From Anaerolineae bacterium (lineage in GTDB: Bacteria; Chloroflexota; Anaerolineae; 4572-78; NAK82), in NCBI GenBank assembly GCA_030597485.1, contig JAUVRU010000157.1, forward strand, positions 1 through 5,961: a stretch of DNA of 5,961 nt, written 5' to 3'. Below the pieces are notes generated by a model, which was not told the DNA's origin, did not search any database, and saw only the letters and a program-made list of their open reading frames with translations. Shown one piece after another: positions 1 through 5,764 of the stretch (the stretch's first letter is position 1; the number at the start of each line of letters is the position of its first letter). The translations under genes were made by a program, and so were the position numbers.

Positions 1-161
1 CGATGAAAGTCGCCGCGCTACAGAGACACAAGCCCATCAATAGGCCGGTGTCGGCCTCGATGGCCGCCTTGGCTCCCTCATCAGCCGTCGATGCATGTAT
101 CGGAGTCCCAAGTCTCCCGACGTCGGCCGTCGGCAAGAGTCGTCGGACTCCCTGGCCGGCA
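1..161. other. gene-poor tail downstream of trxB, no recognised gene
   Basis: No gene could be identified here. One minus-strand frame is open from inside the trxB 3' end to the window edge. It reads through the duplicated EGAKAAIEAD segment, but outside that segment its codons include AGA, ATA and CTT and the protein resembles nothing I recognise, so I do not call it coding. The plus-strand frame opening at base 3 is also unconvincing. The segment holds small inverted repeats: CCGACG (117-122) with CGTCGG (128-133), and GGAGTCC (102-108) with GGACTCC (145-151). None is followed by a T-run on either strand, so none is called a terminator. Confidence 0.5.
49..79. repeat. direct repeat copy of the trxB 3' coding end (copy 1)
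   Basis: Bases 49-79 match bases 209-239 at 30 of 31 positions. The first 25 bases are identical and the one mismatch is at 74 versus 234. The offset is exactly 160 bp. The second copy lies inside trxB and encodes EGAKAAIEAD near the C-terminus. On the minus strand copy 1 also encodes EGAKAAIEAD, but in a frame shifted relative to trxB and followed by unrelated residues. This is seen directly. A partial duplication, a remnant of a second trxB-like gene or an assembly artefact are all possible origins. Confidence 0.85.
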
Positions 162-1106
162 TCACTTGCGACCCGGGTAGGCGCGATCCTCCAGTTCGGC
201 CAGGTACTTGTCGGCCTCGATGGCCGCCTTGGCCCCCTCGCCGGCCGAGGTGATTGACTGGCGAAAGATGGGGTCGGCCACCTCGCCGGCGGCAAAAACG
301 CCGGGCACGCTGGTGTGAGCCAGCTTGTCGGTGAGCAGATGGCCATTCTCGTCCATCTCCAGCTGACCCTCGAATATCTGGGCATTGGGCACGTGGCCGA
401 TGAAGATGAACACGCCGTCAATGGGCAGCGTTGACGTCTCGTCCGTCTTGACGTTCTTCAGGGTGCGCGACTCGACCCCATCCTCGCCGTTGACCTGGGT
501 AACGACCGTGTTCCAGCTGTCGTCGATCTTCTGGTTCCGCTCCGCCCGTCCCTGGAGCGTGGGACCGGCGCGCAACTGGTCGCGGCGATGGATGATGCGC
601 ACGCTGCTGGCGAAACGGGTCAGGAACAGGGCCTCCTCCAGGGCGCTGTCACCGCCGCCCACGACCACCACATCCTTCTCCTTGAAGAAGAAACCGTCGC
701 AGGTGGCGCAATAGCTGACGCCCCGGCCGATGAGCTTCACCTCGCCAGGCACGCCCAGCTTGCGGGCTGAGGCACCGGTGGCGATGATGATGGCTTTGGC
801 CTCATGTTCCTTGCTGTGGGTCTTGATGCGGAAGGAGGACACGCTCAAACCAACCTCAGTCACCTCGTCGAACTCGACGCGGGCGCCGAATCGTTCAGCC
901 TGTTTCTGAATCTTCTGAACCAGCTCGGGGCCGGTGATTCCCTCGGGAAAGCCGGGGAAGTTCTCCACCTCGTTGGTGATGGAGGGCTGTCCGCCCAGCT
1001 GCGGGCCGCTGATGACCAATGGGTTAAGATCGGCGCGCGCGGCGTATATGGCGGCCGTCAGGCCAGCCGGTCCCGATCCAATGATGATGACTTTTTCCAC
1101 GCTCAT
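162..1106 (-). CDS. trxB: thioredoxin reductase (NADPH), class II flavoprotein
   Basis: Cytoplasmic FAD enzyme that reduces oxidised thioredoxin with NADPH. The 314 residues are normal full length for low-molecular-weight bacterial TrxB. Visible motifs, in order: GSGPAG (10-15) for FAD binding; GGQ (38-40); redox-active CATC (C133, C136) followed by DG; GGGDSALEEA (150-159) for NADPH; HRRDQLRA (173-180), the HRRxxxR signature for the NADPH 2'-phosphate; and the C-terminal AAGEVAD (272-278), which is AAGDV in most relatives. No thioredoxin gene is in the window. The ATG at 1106 is the first usable start: the frame is open upstream to a stop at 1280-1278 but holds no ATG, GTG or TTG. The ribosome binding site in front of it is weak. 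The stop is TGA at 164-162. The annotation is secure; the Asp-to-Glu change is probably tolerated. Confidence 0.97.
   Translation of the reverse strand: MSVEKVIIIGSGPAGLTAAIYAARADLNPLVISGPQLGGQPSITNEVENFPGFPEGITGPELVQKIQKQAERFGARVEFDEVTEVGLSVSSFRIKTHSKEHEAKAIIIATGASARKLGVPGEVKLIGRGVSYCATCDGFFFKEKDVVVVGGGDSALEEALFLTRFASSVRIIHRRDQLRAGPTLQGRAERNQKIDDSWNTVVTQVNGEDGVESRTLKNVKTDETSTLPIDGVFIFIGHVPNAQIFEGQLEMDENGHLLTDKLAHTSVPGVFAAGEVADPIFRQSITSAGEGAKAAIEADKYLAELEDRAYPGRK
209..239. repeat. direct repeat, copy 2, inside trxB
   Basis: Partner of the 49-79 repeat. It encodes residues EGAKAAIEAD (290-299) of thioredoxin reductase, part of the conserved C-terminal FAD-domain helix. It sits in an intact gene and matches the family consensus, so it is likely the original copy. 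Confidence 0.85.
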
Positions 1107-1273
1107 AAGATTCAGGCAGCGGTCACTCTTCGCCTCAGAAACCTGGTCTATGCAAGACCGGCCAGGGGAGAAACCGCCTTGCCTCCTTCCTTTCAGGGAT
1201 AATCTGTCCTCGTTATGGGCACGATTGACCAGCTGATGATTATCGGCCAGGAATGTCTGATTGGCGCAAGAAC

Positions 1274-1307
1274 AACGTTAACGTTTCATATGAATCGAGT
1301 ATGACTC
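1274..1307. repeat. cluster of three short palindromes
   Basis: Three inverted repeats follow in a row. AACGTTAACGTT (1274-1285) is a perfect 12-bp palindrome, TTCATATGAA (1285-1294) is a perfect 10-bp palindrome, and GAGT-ATG-ACTC (1297-1307) has a 3-base centre. They lie about 170-200 bp upstream of trxB. They could be operators or part of a degraded repeat element; the sequence does not decide. Confidence 0.5.
1293..1303 (+). repeat. short direct repeat GARTCGAGTATG-like, copy 1
   Basis: GAATCGAGTATG-type sequence here matches bases 1521-1531 (GAGTCGAGTATG) with one mismatch over 11 bases. The two copies bracket the tandem repeat and hairpins next to the transposase gene. Short enough that chance remains possible. 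Confidence 0.35.
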
Positions 1308-1330
1308 CTCTGAAAAAAGCATCTTCTCAC

Positions 1331-1357
1331 CGCCGAGAACGCCGAGAACGCAAAGAA
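1331..1357 (+). repeat. tandem 9-bp repeat, CGCCGAGAA-type, three units
   Basis: Units are CGCCGAGAA (1331-1339), CGCCGAGAA (1340-1348) and CGCAAAGAA (1349-1357). The first two are identical and the third differs at two positions. The segment AAATCTCTGCGAA (1366-1378) follows, resembling the ATCTGCG units on the other side of the transposase gene. Short purine-rich repeats of this style recur between genes in many environmental bacterial genomes; that is general impression and copy number was not searched. Confidence 0.7.
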
Positions 1358-1426
1358 AACCTTATGAAATCTCTGCGAACTTCCTGGCCCGCCGGTCAGG
1401 ACGGGCTGCGTGCTCCCCCTGACACC

Positions 1427-1497
1427 GCCGCTGCGCGGCAGCGCACACTTGCACCGCGCTTGCGCGCAGCGCAAGTGCAGGTGGGGGCAGGTGTGCG
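1427..1497. repeat. REP-like nested GC-rich hairpins next to the transposase gene
   Basis: A small hairpin GCCGC-TGC-GCGGC (1427-1439) abuts a long one. In the long one CGCACAC (1442-1448) pairs with GTGTGCG (1491-1497), CACC (1452-1455) with GGTG (1480-1483), and GCGCTTGCGC (1456-1465) with GCGCAAGTGC (1469-1478, one G-T pair), around a GCA loop. That gives 21 pairs with one internal loop and a bulge. The element lies 53 bp beyond the stop of the HUH transposase gene, where REP/BIME elements of RAYT systems often sit. No T-run follows on the minus strand, so it is not a typical intrinsic terminator. Confidence 0.6.
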
Positions 1498-1549
1498 GTA
1501 AATCTTCCCTTTTTTCAGTTGAGTCGAGTATGGAAACCCCGTGTCTCCC

Positions 1550-2128
1550 TTACCCCTCGTCGAAGAGCAGATGCTCTATCAACTGGACGTGGTATTCGCG
1601 ATACGCTTCGACGAAGTCCCGGTAGGCCTGGGGAGAAGGGAATTGCGACAGGATGATGTCGAGGGCTGGCAATGTGTCCTGTCGTAGTCCAACGTAGTCC
1701 CGATAGCTGGAGAATTCCCACTCTTCCGGTTGGGTCGCCAGGCCAGCGGTGACCGGATTCATATGAATGTAGCGTGACAGATGCAACAGATACGTGTTGT
1801 TGTTCACCCAAACGGCCTTGAAGGGGCCCTGAAACAGGGAGCCAGCGCGCTCCTGCTGCCGGTTGATCGCCATTGTGTATGATAGGCCCAGGGGTCGCAT
1901 GATACGAGTCGCCAGGTCAACGGTCTTCAGGCGCACCAGCAGGTGATAATGGGTAGGCATCAGGCAATAGGCCACGACGTCGATCAGGTCGGGCTGGCAA
2001 TAGTGCTTGAGGCGGGTGATGAAGTATCCCCAGTTCTCCGCATCGAAGAATATGGGCTGGCAGCCTACCCCTTGATTGTAGAGGTAGTAGCACTCACCGG
2101 CACGGAACTGGACTTTTGGGTAGGGCAT
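1550..2128 (-). CDS. REP-associated (RAYT-type) HUH/Y1 transposase
   Basis: Single-strand DNA endonuclease of the Y1/HUH superfamily related to IS200/IS605 TnpA. Such proteins act on hairpin-forming DNA and are linked to the spread of REP palindromes. From the chosen start it has 192 residues, the usual size. Motifs: KVQFRAGECYYLYNQG (5-20), matching the family opening strand; the metal-binding HUH motif as HYH (H60, H62) in MPTHYHLLV; GSLFQGPFKA (97-106); and RYIHMNPVTAGL (119-130), whose Tyr120 is the expected nucleophile. The frame is open upstream to an ATG at 2230, but that start lies inside a palindromic repeat and the extra 34 residues are unlike the family, so 2128 is preferred. Neither start has a clear Shine-Dalgarno. 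The opening strand has Tyr where relatives usually have His (YHxYNRG). The gene has palindromic repeats on both sides and may be active or domesticated. The family call is firm; activity is unknown. Confidence 0.9.
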   Translation of the reverse strand: MPYPKVQFRAGECYYLYNQGVGCQPIFFDAENWGYFITRLKHYCQPDLIDVVAYCLMPTHYHLLVRLKTVDLATRIMRPLGLSYTMAINRQQERAGSLFQGPFKAVWVNNNTYLLHLSRYIHMNPVTAGLATQPEEWEFSSYRDYVGLRQDTLPALDIILSQFPSPQAYRDFVEAYREYHVQLIEHLLFDEG

Positions 2129-2177
2129 CGGAAATCTCGGCCTGATGGAGGAGTGAATCAGACATCCACTCCCTGAA

Positions 2178-2271
2178 TAGAACGCAGATAACGCAGATGC
2201 ACGCTGATTCTCGCTGGCATTCTTCGTCATATCTGCGTTATCTGCGTCAAATCTGCGAAATCAGCGTTCTA
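2178..2271. repeat. 94-bp imperfect palindrome of ACGCAGAT units at the transposase 5' side
   Basis: Three pairs of inverted arms are exact: TAGAACGC (2178-2185) with GCGTTCTA (2264-2271); ACGCAGATAACGCAGAT (2182-2198, 17 bp) with its complement at 2231-2247; and ACGCTGATT (2201-2209) with AATCAGCGT (2259-2267). The first and third pairings compete with or interleave the 17-bp one, so alternative folds are possible. Units of ACGCAGAT repeat about every 9 bases in the arms. The longer alternative start of the transposase (2230) falls in the loop. This is a repeat element, not a gene. Confidence 0.8.
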
Positions 2272-2309
2272 TTGCTTGGGAACTGAACTCCTACGTCCGA
2301 CGTCTGATT

Positions 2310-2335
2310 GGTTTCTCCAAGAAACCTGGTTTCTT
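2310..2335. repeat. alternating GGTTTCT/AGAAACC palindromic repeat
   Basis: GGTTTCT (2310-2316), AAGAAACC (2319-2326) and GGTTTCTT (2328-2335) alternate, so the middle arm can pair with either neighbour. The right pair forms a 17-bp palindrome with a single central base. It begins 10 bp beyond the stop codon of the second permease. It could fold in the operon's 3' untranslated RNA and stabilise or end the transcript, but no U-tract follows. It may equally be another dispersed repeat. Confidence 0.6.
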
Positions 2336-2344
2336 CGTGTCAGG

Positions 2345-3619
2345 CTACTGCTTCTGGTACGGCTGGCCGTCAGCCGCCGGAGGCACCGTCTTGCCGATGA
2401 CGCCGGCGACGGCGATCATGGTCAGGATGAAGGGCAGCATGCCGATGAACTGGTAGGGTACCGGCACCTCTAATATCTGGAACTTGAAGTTCAGCGCGTC
2501 GGCAAAGCCAAAGAGCAGCGCCCCCATCGCTCCCCCGACCGGGTTCCAGTTGCCGAAGATCATGGCTGCCAGCGCGATGAAACCACGCCCGTTGGTCATC
2601 AGGTCGTCGAAGTGCCCCACCGTCTCCAGCGAGAACCAGGCGCCGCCCAGACCGGCCACGCAGCCGGCCAGGATGACGTTCACGTAGCGTATCTTGAAGA
2701 CGTTGATGCCCAGCGTGTCGGCAGCGCGTGGGTGCTCGCCGACAGCACGGGAGCGCAGCCCCCACGCCGTGCGGAAGAGTACAAACCATATCAACGGCAC
2801 CAGAATCATGGCCGCGTAGACCATGGGCTGATATTGGAACAGGATTGGCCCCAGGATGGGGAGGTCCCACAGCGGCGTGTTCCGGAAGACGTAGGGGAAC
2901 ACCCCGGGCCCGCCGAACGGATTCTTTAGCATAAAGGCCGAGCGCAGGTAGCCGCTGATACCCACCGCCAGGATGTTGACCACCACACCGGCAATAATCT
3001 GGTCCACCATGAAGCGAATGGAGAGGATGGCGAGCAGGGTTGCCATCAGGCCCCCGCTGAGGACAGCGGCCAGTAACCCCAGCCACATGTTCTGGGTGGT
3101 GAGGGAGGCCAGGTAACCGACAGCAGCGGCGGTCAGCATCATCCCCTCGATGCCGATATTGATCACAGCACAGCGCTCGCACATCACGCCGGCCAGCATG
3201 CCCAGCGTGATGGGTGTCGCCAGGCGCACGCTGTCCTTGATCAGGCCTACCACGTCAATGCTCCGCCCGGCGGCAGCGGCGATGATGGCACCCAGCACGA
3301 TCAGCGCAAAGCTCAATCCCAGCAGGATGTACACACCCCGTTCAGACCGAGGGCGCACCAGTGAGTAGATTCCACTGACCACCAGCAGCATACCGATGCC
3401 GATCAGGCTGAGCTGCGTGGGCAACCCAACCCGTACCGGCGGGGGCTTGCCGATGATTCCCAGGCCCAGCTTGGAAACGGCGTCAGCCTCTACCTGGGTG
3501 ATGGCTGCCACCAAGACGATCAGGGCCACCACCAGGTAGAAGACGCCAAACCCGCGGGCCCGGTTCCAGAATCGCGTTGTTGGGGCGATTCGCGAATCGC
3601 TCGTACTTGTCACATTCAT
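2345..3619 (-). CDS. nucleoside-type ABC transporter permease (NupQ/YufQ family), N-terminally extended
   Basis: Second membrane subunit of a BMP/Nup-type importer, of the BPD_transp_2 family related to RbsC. Core motifs: VINIGIEGMML (152-162), the family's conserved loop; RAVGEHPRAADTLGINV (291-307), the coupling region facing the ATPase; and GNWNPVGGAMGALLFG (356-371). The core looks complete, with about eight hydrophobic segments after residue 125. At 424 residues it is about 100 longer than the B. subtilis-type protein of roughly 320. The extra N-terminus carries three more hydrophobic segments (about 24-42, 70-88, 96-118). The ATG at 3619 lies 3 bp after the fusion gene's stop, with GGAGG in that gene's last codons, so translation is coupled. 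Stop is TAG. It is the last gene of the operon. Substrate is inferred from the family: purine or other nucleosides. Exact specificity is not visible. Confidence 0.93.
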   Translation of the reverse strand: MNVTSTSDSRIAPTTRFWNRARGFGVFYLVVALIVLVAAITQVEADAVSKLGLGIIGKPPPVRVGLPTQLSLIGIGMLLVVSGIYSLVRPRSERGVYILLGLSFALIVLGAIIAAAAGRSIDVVGLIKDSVRLATPITLGMLAGVMCERCAVINIGIEGMMLTAAAVGYLASLTTQNMWLGLLAAVLSGGLMATLLAILSIRFMVDQIIAGVVVNILAVGISGYLRSAFMLKNPFGGPGVFPYVFRNTPLWDLPILGPILFQYQPMVYAAMILVPLIWFVLFRTAWGLRSRAVGEHPRAADTLGINVFKIRYVNVILAGCVAGLGGAWFSLETVGHFDDLMTNGRGFIALAAMIFGNWNPVGGAMGALLFGFADALNFKFQILEVPVPYQFIGMLPFILTMIAVAGVIGKTVPPAADGQPYQKQ

Positions 3620-3622
3620 GGC

Positions 3623-5764
3623 TTACCCTCCCCAACCGCGGGTGAACACCACCGCGCCTTCGCCGCGGCGCCGCAGGTGGTACAGCCAGCGGATGATCTG
3701 GTCGGCGGCAATGAACATGATCACCAGCCCCTGAATGATGTTCACCAGGTCAATGGAGATGGCCTGCGCCCGCAATTGCATCAGACCGGCCCCGTTCCGC
3801 ATTGAGCCCCACAGCAACGCCGCCGGCAGAATACCGAAGGGATGGCTCTTGGCCAGCAAGGCGACGGCGATGCTGTCAAACCCAAAGCCGCTGGAGAAGG
3901 CCGCCTTGAGGGCGTACTCGCTGGGCCGTCCCAGCACGATGTCCACGCCAGCCAGCCCGGCCAGCGCCCCGGACACCCCCATGGCCAGCACGAAGTTGCG
4001 ACCGACGTTTATGCCGGCGTAGCGGGCTGCGCTGGGATTGGCGCCCACAGTTCGGATTTCAAAGCCCCAGGTGGTCTTGAACAGGAACCACCACACAAAA
4101 AAGATGGCCGCTATCGCCAGCAAGACAGCCGAATGCACCCCCAATTTGGGAAAAAGAAGGGGGAAACGGGCGGTCTCGGCCACGAACGGGGTCCGGTCCA
4201 GCGACGCAGTGAGGTCTCTGAGCGGGTTCTTGACCAGGTAGTCCACCGTCTTGACGGCGATGTAATTCATCATGATGGTGTTGATCACCTCGTGAGCGCC
4301 GGTGGTAGCCTTGATCAGGCCGGGAATGGCGCCCCAGATGGCCCCGCCCAACGCCCCCGCCACGACGCACATCGGCAGGTGGATGTAGATGGGCAGCCCG
4401 GTGACCGTGAAGCCGACGACCGTGGCGGCCAGAGCCCCCATATACAGCTGCCCTTCGGCCCCAATGTTGAACAGACCACATTGGAAGCCCAACGCCACCG
4501 CCAGTCCCGCAAAGATGTAGGGTGTGGAATAGATGAGAGTGTTGGCCAGGGCCTGGGGCGACCCGAACGCCCCTTCAAACAGGCCGCCGTAAGCTGCCCG
4601 CACCAGGCTGTTGGCATGGGATATCACCTGGTTCCAGGGCATCCCCTCCCCCCTGAGCTCTGAAGCCCGGGTGAACCAGATGATGAGGGCTCCAATCACC
4701 ACAGCGGTGAAGACAGCCAGCACCAACACGGCCAATTCAGTCCAGTCCCAGGTCCGGAGTTGGTCCCAGAAAGTGACGACCAGGTCCTCTCCAGTCGGGC
4801 CCACACCGGTACGGATGGTGCCCTCGCGCAGGCCGGCCGCTATCCTATCGATCTCATCCTGAACCTCCGCTGGAGCAGAAGCCTCGGCTGCGTGGTGGGG
4901 AGCCAAACCCACGCCATCGTTCCTGGCATTGAAAGTGACGGTCTGCCTGCCGGCGAACTTGCCTTCCGCCAGGCTGCGGACAGCGGCATATACGGCGTTG
5001 TCCACCTGCTTGACCGCGCTGGACAGCAGCCGGTCGGCGCCGCTGGCCTCTCCGTTGTCAAAAGTGGTGTGCCATTCATCCTGGTCCACCCCGATGACCC
5101 AAACACCCTGCTCGGCGGCTCCCTTGATGCCGCCGCTGCCGGTCTGACCGCCGGCGCCGAAGATGACGTCCGCCCCATCGTCGATGAGCGACATCGCCAC
5201 CGACCGTCCCTTCTCGGGATCGGTGAACGATTCGATGTATTCGCCCAGCACCTTCACTCTGGGGTTCACGTGCCTGGCCCCGTTGGTGAATCCCTTGCGA
5301 AACTGGATCACGGGAGGGACTTCATCGCCGGCCACCACTCCCAGCACGTTGCTCTGGGTAATCAATGCCGCCAGGGCACCGGCCAGAAACCCCGCCTGAT
5401 CCTCGGCGAAAAGTAGACTCATCACGTTGGGCAAGGGCGGAGAGGGTGCGAAATCCACCGTGACAAAACGAACGTCAGGATGGTCCTTTGCCACCCGTTC
5501 CACCACCAACCCCAATCCCGGGCCGGCCGTGACGATCAGGTGGCAATCACCCTCGATCAACACCAAGATATTGCCCTCGCTGTCTTCGGGCCGGGCTGAC
5601 TCGATGTAGGTGGTATCCATGTCGAACTCTTGGGCCGCCCGTATCATGCCCTCATAGGCGTATTGATTGAAGGTGCCGTCGTCGATCTTGCCGACATCGG
5701 CGATCAACCCCACTCGCAATTTCCCGGTGATGCTCTCTGAGGAAACGTCGTTACCCAACGGCAC
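3623..5764 (-). CDS. BMP/PnrA-type nucleoside-binding domain fused to ABC permease (NupP/YufP family)
   Basis: One 713-residue chain combines two normally separate parts of a nucleoside importer. Residues about 16-318 are a BMP/PnrA-family binding domain: [17 protein letters not shown] (18-34), VTVDFA (101-106), [20 protein letters not shown] (113-132), GFTNGA (158-163), [14 protein letters not shown] (198-211), IGVDQDE (224-230), the Lys of SSAVKQVD (252), and GVGLAPHH (284-291). The fold looks intact, including the acidic and aromatic ligand-site motifs. A short linker follows, then a hydrophobic segment (344-364) and a full permease: [26 protein letters not shown] (415-440 region) and [17 protein letters not shown] (571-587) as coupling loop. 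There is no signal peptide and no lipobox Cys (first Cys is 74). The GTG at 5764 is the only possible start: an in-frame TAG lies at 5770-5768, and AAGGAGGT sits 5 bases upstream. It overlaps the ATPase gene by 14 bp. The reading frame runs cleanly through the junction, so this is a true fusion rather than a visible frameshift. Confidence 0.92.
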   Translation of the reverse strand: MPLGNDVSSESITGKLRVGLIADVGKIDDGTFNQYAYEGMIRAAQEFDMDTTYIESARPEDSEGNILVLIEGDCHLIVTAGPGLGLVVERVAKDHPDVRFVTVDFAPSPPLPNVMSLLFAEDQAGFLAGALAALITQSNVLGVVAGDEVPPVIQFRKGFTNGARHVNPRVKVLGEYIESFTDPEKGRSVAMSLIDDGADVIFGAGGQTGSGGIKGAAEQGVWVIGVDQDEWHTTFDNGEASGADRLLSSAVKQVDNAVYAAVRSLAEGKFAGRQTVTFNARNDGVGLAPHHAAEASAPAEVQDEIDRIAAGLREGTIRTGVGPTGEDLVVTFWDQLRTWDWTELAVLVLAVFTAVVIGALIIWFTRASELRGEGMPWNQVISHANSLVRAAYGGLFEGAFGSPQALANTLIYSTPYIFAGLAVALGFQCGLFNIGAEGQLYMGALAATVVGFTVTGLPIYIHLPMCVVAGALGGAIWGAIPGLIKATTGAHEVINTIMMNYIAVKTVDYLVKNPLRDLTASLDRTPFVAETARFPLLFPKLGVHSAVLLAIAAIFFVWWFLFKTTWGFEIRTVGANPSAARYAGINVGRNFVLAMGVSGALAGLAGVDIVLGRPSEYALKAAFSSGFGFDSIAVALLAKSHPFGILPAALLWGSMRNGAGLMQLRAQAISIDLVNIIQGLVIMFIAADQIIRWLYHLRRRGEGAVVFTRGWGG
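3627..3631 (-). promoter_or_regulatory. ribosome binding site of the second permease, inside the fusion gene's end
   Basis: On the minus strand GGAGG lies in the last two codons of the fusion gene, followed by GTAAGCC and the ATG at 3619. Ribosomes finishing the fusion protein stop on top of this site, which supports translational coupling. Confidence 0.75.

Larger units (their letters stand above)
1107..1549. other. 443-bp non-coding region between transposase gene and trxB, rich in short repeats
   Basis: No protein gene is supported on either strand. The region should contain the trxB promoter, but I see no convincing -35/-10 pair. A strong Shine-Dalgarno-like stretch (GGAAGGAGG on the minus strand, near 1182-1190) lies about 75 bp upstream of the trxB start with no start codon at a suitable distance, so it is probably fortuitous or part of a leader. 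The remainder holds clustered palindromes (1274-1307), a 9-bp tandem repeat (1331-1357) and nested GC-rich hairpins (1427-1497), listed separately. Confidence 0.6.

Noticed and set aside
1182..1190. Strong Shine-Dalgarno-like GGAAGGAGG suggesting a missed small gene or longer TrxB upstream of trxB
   Set aside because: No ATG, GTG or TTG occurs at a suitable distance, and the trxB frame has none between the upstream stop at 1280-1278 and 1106.
1331..1357. CRISPR array
   Set aside because: Units are only 9 bases and contiguous, with no spacers and no cas genes nearby.
1427..1515. Intrinsic terminator formed by the hairpins and the T6 at 1510-1515
   Set aside because: The T-run is on the plus strand, 12 bases past the hairpin foot, and no plus-strand gene is present; minus-strand transcripts would see A6 before the hairpin.
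2129..2230. Longer N-terminus for the transposase (ATG at 2230)
   Set aside because: No ribosome binding site, start lies inside a palindromic repeat, and the extra residues do not match the family, whose opening strand begins right after 2128.
2370..3182. 270-residue minus-strand frame inside the second permease
   Set aside because: Same strand but shifted frame of a gene with clear permease motifs; the product is rich in Arg, Gly and His without a recognisable domain.
3842..4663. 273-residue plus-strand open frame
   Set aside because: It lies antisense to the well-supported permease domain of the fusion gene and its protein is low-complexity and unlike any family; it follows from the GC-rich codon pattern of the real gene.
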